Assembly: GCA_947346365.1 (NCBI GenBank)
Contig: CANAAV010000020.1
Span: 1 to 48,152, forward strand
Direction of reading: 5' to 3'
DNA length: 48,152 bases
Source of the DNA: an uncultured Flavonifractor sp.
Lineage (GTDB): Bacteria; Bacillota; Clostridia; Oscillospirales; Oscillospiraceae
Position 1 is the first letter of the stretch. Each line of letters starts with the position of its first letter. Both the position numbers and the translations under genes were made by a program. Below the pieces are notes generated by a model. It ran no database searches, was not told where the DNA came from, and saw only the letters and a list, made by a program, of their open reading frames with translations. Shown here piece by piece: positions 25,189 through 33,287 of this stretch.

Positions 25189-26766
25189 TTAGCCGAAAGT
25201 AATTCCGGTAAGATTGGGAGTCTTGTCGGGATGGAACACGAAGCCCTGCACGTTGGAGCGAACGCCGAAGATATTCTCGCCGGTGGCGATGGGGATGACG
25301 GTGTTCAGGTCCCAGCACTGCTGCTGAAGATCCGCATAAGCGGCCTTGCGCTCGGCGTCGTCCATGATGCCCTTGGCGGCCTTGATCGCGGCAATCAGCG
25401 CTTCGTCGTCGGTAAAGCCGGTCTCAGGCTTCTCCCACTGACGGAACACCGACTCGATGTTGCCGTCGGAGCAGGTCACGCTGGTGATGCACATGGGAGT
25501 CTTGCCGGAGGAGTTGTTCGTCACCATGGTGGCGCGGTCCACTACCTCAATCTGCACGTTCAATCCCACGGCAGTCCACATGTTGGCGATAATCTCCGCC
25601 ATGGACTGAATCTGCTGGTTCTTATAAATCTGCAGCACAATGGGGGTGGAGGTATCGAAGCCGGACTCGGCAATCAGCGCCTTGGCGCCTTCGGGATCAA
25701 AGGCGGTGGGGCCGACCTTGGCAAACTCGGTGGTGCTGTTGGGGGACAGGCTCTCCGCCACGGTGGCATAACCCTTGAAGGCCACGGCCACGATTGCGTC
25801 CATATCCAAAGCCATGTGCATGGCCTGACGGACCTTGGGGTCCTTCAGGGTGTCAAAGTTCACGCTGTTAATCACGATGTGGTTCATGGTGGAGCTGGCG
25901 CCCCGGACCACGTTTACATTGGGGTCGTCCTCCAGGCGGGCCACGTCGTCAGACCCGATATCCCAGGCGATATCCACGCCGCCGGTCTCAATCTCAATGG
26001 TGCGGCTGGCATTCTCGGTAATAATGCGGAAGGTCAGATCCTTATAAGCGGGCTTGGCGCCCCAATAGTTGTCGTTGCGGGTGAGCTCAATGCGGTCGCC
26101 GGAGGACCAGTTGGTCACGATGAACGCGCCGCTGCCCACGGGAGCGCGGCCATAAGCGTCCTCGCCCATCTCCTCAATGGCGCTCTTGCACACGATGCCG
26201 CCCCGGCCACCGGCCAGAACTCTCAGCGCATTGGGGTAGGGGGCCTTGAGCTTGATATTCACGGTATATTCGTCCACTTTGGCCGTGTTGGGGCCGTCAA
26301 AATAGTCAAAAGTGGCGGCGCTCTGAGACATAGAGCAGGCTCGCTGGATGGAGTAGACCACATCGTCGGCGGTCATATGCTGGCCGTTGGAAAAGTCCAC
26401 ATCCTCACGGATTTTGACCTGGAGGGTGGTGTCGTCCAGCCACTCATACTCCTCCGCCAGGGAGGGCGTAATATTGTAGTCGGCGTCGGCCACAAACAGA
26501 CGGTCAATCACATGCTGGCCGATCATAAAAGCGGTTACCATGTTGACGTTGTGAGGATCCAGGCTGGAGGGCTCGGTGCTGACAGCCACAATCAACTCAT
26601 CCTTGGCGGAGGCGCTGGGAGCCGCAGTCGGAGCAGCCGAGCCGTTGCCAGTCGAAACCGGTGCAGGAGTGCCCTGGCCGCCGCCCTGGGACTGGCTGGG
26701 CGCGCAGGCCGACAGCAGCATCAGCGTACCCAAAACCAGCGCCAAAATGCGTACCTTTTTCTTCAT
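25189..26766 (-). CDS. dipeptide/oligopeptide-binding lipoprotein (SBP family 5)
   Basis: The 525-residue exported lipoprotein has signal peptide and lipobox LGTLMLLSACAPS (Cys near residue 21), a Gly/Ala/Ser/Pro linker, then the family-5 core from ELIVAVSTEPSSLDPHNVN. The family motif appears as SIQRACSMSQ, APYPNALRVLA and PVGSGAFIVTNWSSGDRIELTRNDNYWG. Family-5 proteins bind peptides, opines or nickel chelates. The neighbouring peptidase-like genes point to peptides or N-modified amino acids (inference). It is the first gene of the importer operon. Confidence 0.92.
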   Translation of the reverse strand: MKKKVRILALVLGTLMLLSACAPSQSQGGGQGTPAPVSTGNGSAAPTAAPSASAKDELIVAVSTEPSSLDPHNVNMVTAFMIGQHVIDRLFVADADYNITPSLAEEYEWLDDTTLQVKIREDVDFSNGQHMTADDVVYSIQRACSMSQSAATFDYFDGPNTAKVDEYTVNIKLKAPYPNALRVLAGGRGGIVCKSAIEEMGEDAYGRAPVGSGAFIVTNWSSGDRIELTRNDNYWGAKPAYKDLTFRIITENASRTIEIETGGVDIAWDIGSDDVARLEDDPNVNVVRGASSTMNHIVINSVNFDTLKDPKVRQAMHMALDMDAIVAVAFKGYATVAESLSPNSTTEFAKVGPTAFDPEGAKALIAESGFDTSTPIVLQIYKNQQIQSMAEIIANMWTAVGLNVQIEVVDRATMVTNNSSGKTPMCITSVTCSDGNIESVFRQWEKPETGFTDDEALIAAIKAAKGIMDDAERKAAYADLQQQCWDLNTVIPIATGENIFGVRSNVQGFVFHPDKTPNLTGITFG

Positions 26767-26870
26767 CTTTCATTCTCCTTTTCTCGATAGGAATTCGGGG
26801 GAATCTATTTGAATAAAGAGGGGCGTATCCCTCCTCATTCCGCCGCTGGACAGCGCATGCCGCGCCATTC

Positions 26871-26928
26871 GGTATACCAAGTAGCTAAAAGTTATGATAA
26901 ATATACCGCATTTTTTCTCAATTGTAAA
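26871..26928 (-). promoter_or_regulatory. promoter and GGTATACC site of the importer operon
   Basis: Minus strand TTTACA (26923-26928), 17 nt, TATATT (26900-26905). The palindrome GGTATACC (26871-26878) lies about 20 nt into the transcript, where a repressor would block elongation. Confidence 0.6.
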
Positions 26929-27027
26929 GATAAAACTTTACCCAGCACGCGCCGCTTCTTCTGCATCTTTTATCTGCAAATTTTGGTATTTTCGGGTCAC
27001 TCAAATTGGAATCTGCACTTAAATATG

Positions 27028-27113
27028 CCAGTTTCATTGTGTATCTTTCAGTTTTTTCTTCGGTATACCATTCCCTGAAACTGGTTGCGCCTGACACACA
27101 GCCGTGCTATAAT
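27028..27113 (+). promoter_or_regulatory. promoter and operator region of the M20 gene
   Basis: TTGCGC (27085-27090), 17 nt, TATAAT (27108-27113). Just upstream, CCAGTTTCA (27028-27036) and TGAAACTGG (27076-27084) form a perfect 9-bp inverted pair that encloses another GGTATACC (27062-27069). The 26767-27169 stretch is otherwise an AT-rich divergent regulatory region without a gene. Confidence 0.65.
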
Positions 27114-27169
27114 CACCTTTAGAATACGATTCTCCATGCCAATTTTCTCATGAAAGGACGGGATTTTCT

Positions 27170-28342
27170 GTGAAAGAAGCGTTAATTTCCAAGGCAGAAG
27201 CCCTTGCGCCACAGCTGTACCAGCTGTCCGATTACATCTGGGACCATCCAGAGGTGGGCTACCATGAGGAGAAGGCCTGCCGGGTGCTGACCCAGCGGCT
27301 GGCTCAGGATGGGTTCCAGGTAGAAACCGGGGCAGGCGGCCTGCCCACCGCCTTCCGCGCGGTCTACCAACAGGGTCAGGGCGGCCCTTCCATCGGACTG
27401 CTGGCAGAATATGACGCTCTGCCCGGACTGGGGCACGGCTGCGGCCACCATATGCAGGGCCCCGCTTTGCTCCTGTGCGCCGAGGTTCTTCAGGCGGTGC
27501 TCAGGGAGCAGTCCTACCGCCTGGTATTTTACGGCACGCCCGCTGAGGAGGTGGCTCCCGCCAAGCAAACCATGTGGGACAACGGCTGCTTCCGGGATAT
27601 TGATATTGCGCTGATGGTGCACGGCTCGGTCAATACCGCCTGCGATGAGAGCTCTTTGGCCAGTATGAACTATACCGTTACCTTCCACGGCGCCGCCGCC
27701 CACCCCGGCCTCTTTCCGGAACGGGGCCGCAGCGCCTTCGGCGCTCTCCAGCTGGCATTCCACGGGATGGATATGATGCGTGCCCACGTCACCGACGACA
27801 CCCGCCTGCACTACGCCTGTACACAGCCTGGCACGCCCTCCAACGGCATTCCGGCCGAGGCCTCGGGTAAATTCCTGCTCCGCTGCCGCAACTCCTTTTC
27901 TTATCTTTTAGAGCTCCGGGACCGCTTTTTTAATGTGGTCAAGGGCGCGGCGCTGATGACCGGCACTACCTATGAGATTGAGGAGGGGGGCGTCTGGCCC
28001 AATAAGATCCCCGCGCTGGTGCTCAATGAAAACGTGATGTCCAATGCTGCGGCGGTGGGCTGTCCAGAGATTGCTCCGCCCCGTCTGCGCACCGGCACCA
28101 CTGATTTTGCCTCGGTTCTCCAGCACGTGCCCGGCGTCTGCCTGCGTATTAAGATGGTAGACGCGCCCACCACCTCCCACACGCCGGAATTCGCCGCCGC
28201 GGGTAAAAGCGAAATGGCCCACACCGCCATTCTCAAATCTGCCCAAGCCCTGGCCTGCTCCTGCGCGGACATCATCTGCGACCCAGAACTGCTCCCCCGG
28301 ATTCAGGCAGACTATCTCCAACGACAAAAGCTATGCCAGTAA
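27170..28342 (+). CDS. M20-family metal-dependent amidohydrolase/peptidase
   Basis: The 390-residue enzyme belongs to the M20D group (aminobenzoyl-glutamate/N-acyl amino acid hydrolases). HPEVGYHE near residue 24, LLAEYDALPGLGHGCGHHMQG near 80 (metal ligands), GTPAEEVAPAK near 123 (catalytic Glu) and FHGAAAHPG near 165 (dimerisation lid) are all present, with a C-terminal DAPTTSHTPEF. It probably cleaves an amide bond in an imported dipeptide or N-acyl amino acid. No signal peptide, so it acts in the cytoplasm. The start is GTG at 27170 with AAAGGACGG upstream; the nearby ATG at 27150 is out of frame. It is divergent from the peptide importer. Confidence 0.88.
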   Translation: MKEALISKAEALAPQLYQLSDYIWDHPEVGYHEEKACRVLTQRLAQDGFQVETGAGGLPTAFRAVYQQGQGGPSIGLLAEYDALPGLGHGCGHHMQGPALLLCAEVLQAVLREQSYRLVFYGTPAEEVAPAKQTMWDNGCFRDIDIALMVHGSVNTACDESSLASMNYTVTFHGAAAHPGLFPERGRSAFGALQLAFHGMDMMRAHVTDDTRLHYACTQPGTPSNGIPAEASGKFLLRCRNSFSYLLELRDRFFNVVKGAALMTGTTYEIEEGGVWPNKIPALVLNENVMSNAAAVGCPEIAPPRLRTGTTDFASVLQHVPGVCLRIKMVDAPTTSHTPEFAAAGKSEMAHTAILKSAQALACSCADIICDPELLPRIQADYLQRQKLCQ

Positions 28343-28412
28343 TCCGCTTTTCCCAGGCTCATCATCCCGCCAGAAGCGCCCGGATCAACTTTTATCAAAC
28401 CGTTTAAAGCGC

Positions 28413-28457
28413 AAAACGCGCGGAAATCTGCCGCCATAGCAGAGCTCCGCGCGTTTT
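28413..28457. terminator. bidirectional terminator between two convergent hydrolase genes
   Basis: AAAACGCGCGGA (28413-28424) and its complement (28446-28457) form a 12-bp stem, extendable inward through TCTGC/GCAGA. It has T runs on both strands. Confidence 0.85.
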
Positions 28458-28501
28458 CTTGCAGAACATTTTTTACAGACGGGCCGGAAAAATCCCGCGC
28501 C

Positions 28502-29782
28502 TCACCCGGCAGGCTGCGCACCCTGCGCCTGATCCACCACCTGGCCGTCCTTCATGACAAAAGCGCAGTGGGACAGGGCCTCGTGGTCCTCCAGCAGATC
28601 CCGGTCCCAGCCCGCCAGATCGGCCGTCTGACCCGGGGCAATCGAACCCAATTCCGGACGCTGGAGAATTTTTGCATTGTCGCTGGTGGCGGCCCGCAGC
28701 GTCCGCAGGGCCGGAATTCCGCTGTCCCTCCAGGCCTTAAATTCCCGCCAGCAGTCATAGTTGGGATAGAGGCTGACAATATCTGTGCCATACCCCACCA
28801 GCAGATTTGTATGGAGAATGGCGTCCACCAGCACCTGCCGGCCCTGGCGGAGCTGGGCGGCATACCGCAGCAGCTTTGCCCGGAATTCCGGCGTCTTCCT
28901 GTCCAGCATGGCCCGGTCCTCCCGGATGATCTCCTCATAGGGCACAAAGGTGGGCACCACATATGTCCCGTGGGCCAGGAGCTTTTCCAGCGCCGCCCGG
29001 TCAATCATAGAGGCGTGCTCCACACCGGTAATGCCCAGTTCCGCCAGCAAAGAGACCATCTCGGCGGTATAGACATGGGCCGTGGTGGGCTTGCCCATGT
29101 GCCGGGCCACGTCCAGAACCGCACGGATCTCGTCCTCCTCCATCTGCATGTCCTCCGGGCCGTCGTTGGGGGAGGCAAAGCCGCCGGTGACCATCAGCTT
29201 CACCACGTCAACCCCGTACTTGATCTCCCGCCGGGCCGCCGAGCGGGCAAAATCCGCCCCGCTGCCGATATTGGGGTACATCCCCTGCAACGCGTCGGCC
29301 AGGTGGGGATTCCCCCGGAAATAGGTCGAGGCGTCGGTATGGCAGCCCGGCGTGCTCACGGCATGGGCGACCACCACCAGCCGGGAGCCTTGGAACATTC
29401 CGGCGTCAATCGCCCGCTTCACATCCAGCGCGCCGAAGGTAGAAATCTTGCCGCCGGCGTGGCGCACCGTGGTAAAGCCCCGCCGCAGGGACTGTCCGGC
29501 ATTGTACAGCAGCGTCAAGGTCTTCATCTCGTCGGAAGCCAAAAAACGAGCCCCCGGCCCGCCGGTCTGGTCGGAGAGAAAATCAAAATGTACATGGGCG
29601 TCGATGAGCCCCGGCGTCACCGTCAGATGGCTCAAATCCAGCACCTGCGTCCCCCTGGGGCAGGGCAGCTCTTGTCCGGCCTGGACAATGCGGCCCTCCC
29701 GCACCAAAATTCCTACGTTTTTCTGCAATTCCTCGTGGACCCCGTCAAAACAGGCGCCGCACCTGACGTAATATTCATCCAT
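28502..29782 (-). CDS. imidazolonepropionase-like metal-dependent amidohydrolase
   Basis: The 426-residue TIM-barrel hydrolase has the metal HxH in TPGLIDAHVHFDF near residue 65, the carboxylated-lysine region VDVVKLMVTGG near 185, then HVYTAE and GVEHASMID with further His ligands, and YGTDIVSLYP near 315 with the catalytic Asp. N- and C-terminal beta strands form the usual composite domain (GQTADLAGWDRDLL). This group includes Xaa-Pro and Xaa-Arg/Lys dipeptidases and imidazolonepropionase relatives; the exact substrate is unknown. The ATG at 29782 has AAAGGAG upstream. It is convergent with the M20 gene. Confidence 0.85.
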   Translation of the reverse strand: MDEYYVRCGACFDGVHEELQKNVGILVREGRIVQAGQELPCPRGTQVLDLSHLTVTPGLIDAHVHFDFLSDQTGGPGARFLASDEMKTLTLLYNAGQSLRRGFTTVRHAGGKISTFGALDVKRAIDAGMFQGSRLVVVAHAVSTPGCHTDASTYFRGNPHLADALQGMYPNIGSGADFARSAARREIKYGVDVVKLMVTGGFASPNDGPEDMQMEEDEIRAVLDVARHMGKPTTAHVYTAEMVSLLAELGITGVEHASMIDRAALEKLLAHGTYVVPTFVPYEEIIREDRAMLDRKTPEFRAKLLRYAAQLRQGRQVLVDAILHTNLLVGYGTDIVSLYPNYDCWREFKAWRDSGIPALRTLRAATSDNAKILQRPELGSIAPGQTADLAGWDRDLLEDHEALSHCAFVMKDGQVVDQAQGAQPAG

Positions 29783-29911
29783 TTTCTGCTCGGCTCCTTT
29801 CTCGCCCAACATCCTCCAAGCTCCGCGGCGCCCGCGCCTCCGCGGCTTTAGAAGAGGCCCCGTACCCGGCCCCCACCCACGCCGGCAGGGATCACCGTAC
29901 AGCTTGCAGGC

Positions 29912-29932
29912 GGTATACCACAAAAAATTATA
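29912..29932 (-). promoter_or_regulatory. -10 box and GGTATACC site of the amidohydrolase gene
   Basis: Minus strand TATAAT (29927-29932), with a weak TTCCAT 17 nt upstream. GGTATACC (29912-29919) covers the expected start point. The leader to 29782 is about 130 nt and GC-rich. Confidence 0.55.
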
Positions 29933-30074
29933 CCATATGACCCATTGGAATGGAAGTCCCGGGCAAAATTATCCCTTTTACCTTTCGTGTTGACGGAAGC
30001 TCTAGTTCTTGGCTTTTCGCCAAAGCAACGATGCAGGAGTTATCCATCGCGAAGAACTCCCGGTGAAATGGAAC

Positions 30075-30446
30075 TTATTTCCTTAATAAAGTTCCATTTT
30101 TGAACCTTTCCGAATAATCCAAAATTTCTTCTTTATTAAGCATAGGCTCGGAACTTACTCCTTCAAAAATAATTTTGTCATCTCGATATGCGAACTGAAA
30201 AAGAATACCGGGTTCTTTCTTAAACTCTACAGATATTATCCATTCGTTATAGCTAAGGATTCGATTTAAATAAGAATGCTTAATTTTTATTTCGCTAATA
30301 TCCTGTGTGGTGTAGCCTCTGTATTCAAGTTCGGTATAAGTGTACGTTTTAATCAATTTTTGCATTACAAAGATATTCATGCTAAGCGCAAAAATAATTA
30401 CCACTAAAACAACAACGCTTATTATTAGCGTCTTTTTCTTCTTCAC
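30075..30446 (-). CDS. DUF3139 small membrane-anchored protein
   Basis: The 123-residue protein has one N-terminal membrane helix (LIISVVVLVVIIFALSMNIF) and an extracytoplasmic part with EYRGYTTQDISEIKIKHSYLN, VEFKKEPGILFQFAYRD and GVSSEPMLNKEEI, the DUF3139 pattern. Function is unknown. The gene and its flanks are much richer in A and T than the neighbours (AAA/ATT codons dominate), so recent acquisition is likely. AGGTAA-type ribosome site upstream; no operon partner. Confidence 0.75.
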   Translation of the reverse strand: MKKKKTLIISVVVLVVIIFALSMNIFVMQKLIKTYTYTELEYRGYTTQDISEIKIKHSYLNRILSYNEWIISVEFKKEPGILFQFAYRDDKIIFEGVSSEPMLNKEEILDYSERFKNGTLLRK

Positions 30447-30746
30447 AATTATTTTACCTCCGCATCAAATATAAGGTTGTGATCTTTTTATATAACTGAT
30501 AATTTTCAGCGTCAATCCATGATTCGTCAAGTTGCCAGAGTTCTGGTCAAACAACACGAAAAGTAAAAGGAACGCAAAATTTTGCATGGGCGGTCAAAGA
30601 CAGAACCGCCGCCGTCCAGAGGATGGCGCGGCCCGCCCGAAAACGGACGGCGCCGCAGATTTCTTCCGCCGCATACCGGCCCGCCTTTTCAGGGCCCGAA
30701 CGCCGCTTCGGACACCGCCCTCCTCTCCCAAGGAACGCCGGAGGGC
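30447..30746. other. intergenic stretch with small palindromes, no gene seen
   Basis: The AT-rich part upstream of the DUF3139 gene passes into GC-rich DNA at about 30585. It holds the 12-bp palindrome GCAAAATTTTGC (30574-30585) and GGCGGT/ACCGCC (30589-30594 with 30605-30610). Short open frames here have no recognisable product. Confidence 0.5.
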
Positions 30747-32156
30747 TTACGCTCCATCCTCCGGCTTTAGCTTCCGGTAGAGGGCGGAGCGGTGTACGCC
30801 CAGCAGCCGGGCCGCCTGGGTTACGTTTCCTTCACAGCGCTCCAGCGCTTTCCGGATATGGAGCCGCTGAAATTCCGCCGTCGCCTGAGCCAGGGGGAGC
30901 AGCGGCACTTCCCCGTCTTCCGGAAGGCCAGAGCCGGACGGCTCCGGGAGAAGGGACTCCTCCGTGATGGGGCCCTTCAGGGAGATGATATCCGACCGGG
31001 ACACCGTAGCCAGCCGCTCAATCAAATTTTTCAGCTCCCGGATGTTCCCCGGCCAGGAGTACTGGATCAAATAGTCCTGGGCCTGCATGGACAGTTTCTT
31101 CCCGGTATCATACTTTCGGTTATAGCTGTCTAAAAACTGATCCGCCAGCACCAGAATGTCCTCTTTCCGCTCCCGAAGGGGTGGGATATGGATGGGGATG
31201 ATATTCAGCCGGTAAAACAGGTCCTCCCGGAACAGGCCCTGAGACACCATCTTCCGCAGATTCCGGTTGGTCGCGGCGATAATCCGCACGTCGGTCTGGC
31301 GCGCGGTCTGCCCGCCCACTCTTCGGAACTCACCGGAATCCAGCACACGCAGCAGCTTGGGCTGGAGCAGCAGGGGCAGCTCGCCAATCTCGTCCAAAAA
31401 CAGCGTGCCCTGGTCCGCCAGCTCAAACAGCCCCGGCTTCCCGTTTCGGTCCGCTCCGGTGAAGGAGCCCCGCTCGTAACCAAAAAATTCCGCCTCCATC
31501 AGCTCCATGGGGATTGCCGAACAGTTCACCGGCACAAAAGGCCGTTCCCGCCGGGTGCTGTTCTGGTGAATGTACCGGGCCAGTACCTCCTTGCCTACTC
31601 CCGGCTCTCCCGTAAGCATCACGCTGCTGTCCCGCTGGGCCACCTCCTCCGCCACGGAAAAAATATGCAGGCTGGCCGGGCTGCGGGCCACAATCGCCTG
31701 TTTCAGCCCTGGGTGGCTGGGTTCTACTCTATCCTCCAGCAGGCTGCGCTCCTGATAAATCACATTCATTTTGTGGATCAGGTCCTGCTCCGTCTCGCTG
31801 CGGTTAATAATCAGCTCTATTTCTCCCGCCTCATCGAACATCGGGCAGCTATTAGAGAACATGACCTCATTGGTTTTCAGCGCCTTGACCGATACCAGCG
31901 CCTGCCGGCCGCTGCGCCGGACAAATTCTGAGGCGGAGCGCTCTGTAAAGCCCTGACTGATCAGCAGACTCTTGTGCCGCCCCACCATCTCCTCCCTGCT
32001 GCACCCCAGATCCCGGCAGACGGCGGAGCTCATAAAGACAATGCGGTCCTCCCGGTCAAAAATCAACACATACCCCAGGTAATCATCCATCAGCCGGGAT
32101 ACCAGCTTGATATACGCCTGCGGCTGTTCCCCTCTCATTCGGTAAAAATCCAGCAT
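30747..32156 (-). CDS. sigma-54-dependent transcriptional activator (PAS, AAA+, Fis-type HTH)
   Basis: The 469-residue enhancer-binding protein has an N-terminal PAS sensor at residues about 20-140 (YVLIFDREDRIVFMSSAVCRDLG). The AAA+ domain (about 165-395) has Walker A GEPGVGKEVLARYIH, the sigma-54 contact loop GSFTGA (a variant of GAFTGA), Walker B GTLFLDEIGELP and the arginine-finger region FREDLFYRLNIIPIHIPPLRER. The C-terminal HTH at about 440-469 is ALERCEGNVTQAARLLGVHRS. It needs ATP hydrolysis to open sigma-54 promoters, triggered by a small ligand on PAS. The ATG at 32156 follows GGAGGGA. It is divergent from the BKACE operon, which has a perfect sigma-54 promoter, so that operon is its target (inference). 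Confidence 0.95.
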   Translation of the reverse strand: MLDFYRMRGEQPQAYIKLVSRLMDDYLGYVLIFDREDRIVFMSSAVCRDLGCSREEMVGRHKSLLISQGFTERSASEFVRRSGRQALVSVKALKTNEVMFSNSCPMFDEAGEIELIINRSETEQDLIHKMNVIYQERSLLEDRVEPSHPGLKQAIVARSPASLHIFSVAEEVAQRDSSVMLTGEPGVGKEVLARYIHQNSTRRERPFVPVNCSAIPMELMEAEFFGYERGSFTGADRNGKPGLFELADQGTLFLDEIGELPLLLQPKLLRVLDSGEFRRVGGQTARQTDVRIIAATNRNLRKMVSQGLFREDLFYRLNIIPIHIPPLRERKEDILVLADQFLDSYNRKYDTGKKLSMQAQDYLIQYSWPGNIRELKNLIERLATVSRSDIISLKGPITEESLLPEPSGSGLPEDGEVPLLPLAQATAEFQRLHIRKALERCEGNVTQAARLLGVHRSALYRKLKPEDGA

Positions 32157-32192
32157 GACATTCCCTCCTGCCCGCCCCGCTCCCTTCAAAGT

Positions 32193-32239
32193 GCGGGAGA
32201 TCTCCCGCCCATTATACCACAGCACGGCGATTGTCGCAA
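32193..32239 (-). promoter_or_regulatory. sigma-A promoter of the activator gene with a 16-bp palindrome at its start point
   Basis: Minus strand TTGCGA (32234-32239), 17 nt, TATAAT (32211-32216). GCGGGAGATCTCCCGC (32193-32208) is a perfect palindrome placed over the transcription start and early leader; it may be an operator for autoregulation or for another factor. Confidence 0.65.
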
Positions 32240-32250
32240 TTTCAAGTCAG

Positions 32251-32291
32251 TGTCTTATTTTTGCAACTCCATCTGTCTTATAAATAAGACA
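32251..32291. promoter_or_regulatory. candidate enhancer sites for the sigma-54 activator
   Basis: TGTCTTATAAATAAGACA (32274-32291) is a perfect 8-2-8 palindrome, and a half-site TGTCTTAT lies 23 nt upstream (32251-32258). They end about 80 nt before the sigma-54 promoter, the usual place for activator binding. Confidence 0.65.
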
Positions 32292-32372
32292 TCCCCATCT
32301 GTTATTTTCCCCGGGCCCGTCAAAACCTATTTAACCGCCTTTTACCGCGGCTTTTTTCACTGCCGCGCAGTT

Positions 32373-32389
32373 TTGGCACACGGTTTGCA
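32373..32389 (+). promoter_or_regulatory. sigma-54 promoter of the BKACE operon
   Basis: TTGGCACACGGTTTGCA matches the -24/-12 consensus TGGCAC-N5-TTGC exactly, with GG and GC at correct spacing. Transcription would start near 32400, and the first gene starts at 32427 with AAAGGAAG. Confidence 0.9.
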
Positions 32390-32426
32390 CTGTTTAGGGG
32401 TAACCTCTTTGAAAAGGAAGTGCCAT

Positions 32427-33269
32427 ATGGAAAAAACATTGAAGTTCTGCATTGACCATTTCAGCTTTGCCACCCCCAGGCGCATGGAAGCCGCCGCCAT
32501 TATGCGAGGCCTGGGCTTTGTCACGGGCGACACCTCGGCAGACCGTTCCACCCATTTTATTTTCGACAACGTCCTCACCGAGATCTGTTACCGTAAAGAG
32601 GGAGAACCCGCCGTATGGCAGGGCAATTCCATCGATGTGGGCAAAATGCCCCGGGTGCACTCCTACCGCCTGAGCAACGCCGGCCTGGACCCCAATACCG
32701 CCCGCAACGCGCTGCTGTCCGCCGGCATCCCCGGCGTGGGCCCCATCAATGATCCCTCCAGCCAGCGGGTAAAGTACGGCGCCGTTCAGGGCACCGGCCG
32801 CTATCAGACCTTTTTCATCACCGGTCTGGAGCCCTTTACGGACATCCTCTTCGGCGTGACCACCCAGCTGACAAAAGAGCTTATTGTCAATAACCCCACA
32901 AAGTACCCACACGTCAACGGTGCCAAGCGAATCTCTGAGCTGACCTTCTACTGCCCCACCAGCGAGGTTTTTGCCGCCGCGGAGGAGTCCATCACAAAGC
33001 TCTATGCCGCTCTGGAGCCCGTCACCGACAAGGGCCGCAACCTGGACACCGTCCGTCTGCTGGACCGGGACAGTTACGCGGCCGAGTTTGGCTGTGAACC
33101 CCCTGCGGAGCACCATTTCCCCGCCGTATCCGCCATGTACGCTGGCTGTGACCTGGAATACGTCCGGGAGGCCGCCGCCGACACCGGCCTGAACGTCTTT
33201 GACCGCGGCGGAAAGGTCTATGTGGATACCCGGGACGTCATCGGCTGCTTCAGCGTCTTTGCCCAATAA
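32427..33269 (+). CDS. VOC-like (glyoxalase-fold) protein of the sigma-54 operon
   Basis: The 280-residue protein opens LKFCIDHFSFATPRRMEAAA, followed by LGFVTGDTSADRSTHFIFDNVLTEIC, which resembles the glyoxalase-like VOC opening with the His ligand in a DH-F motif. A second repeat may start at ISELTFYCPTSEVFAAAEES (about residue 175). I do not recognise a specific enzyme. It could be a ring-cleaving or lyase-type enzyme, an epimerase, or a binding protein acting before the beta-keto acid cleavage enzymes (inference). The ATG at 32427 is chosen because GAAAAGGAAG lies just upstream and the sigma-54 start point is at about 32400; the frame is open further upstream. Confidence 0.65.
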   Translation: MEKTLKFCIDHFSFATPRRMEAAAIMRGLGFVTGDTSADRSTHFIFDNVLTEICYRKEGEPAVWQGNSIDVGKMPRVHSYRLSNAGLDPNTARNALLSAGIPGVGPINDPSSQRVKYGAVQGTGRYQTFFITGLEPFTDILFGVTTQLTKELIVNNPTKYPHVNGAKRISELTFYCPTSEVFAAAEESITKLYAALEPVTDKGRNLDTVRLLDRDSYAAEFGCEPPAEHHFPAVSAMYAGCDLEYVREAAADTGLNVFDRGGKVYVDTRDVIGCFSVFAQ

Positions 33270-33287
33270 ACCGTCCTTCAACCTTTC

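Noticed and set aside
25231-26790. 519-codon open frame antisense to the peptide-binding protein
   Set aside because: Low-complexity His/Gly/Val composition typical of an antisense shadow; the opposite strand has a full family-5 protein.
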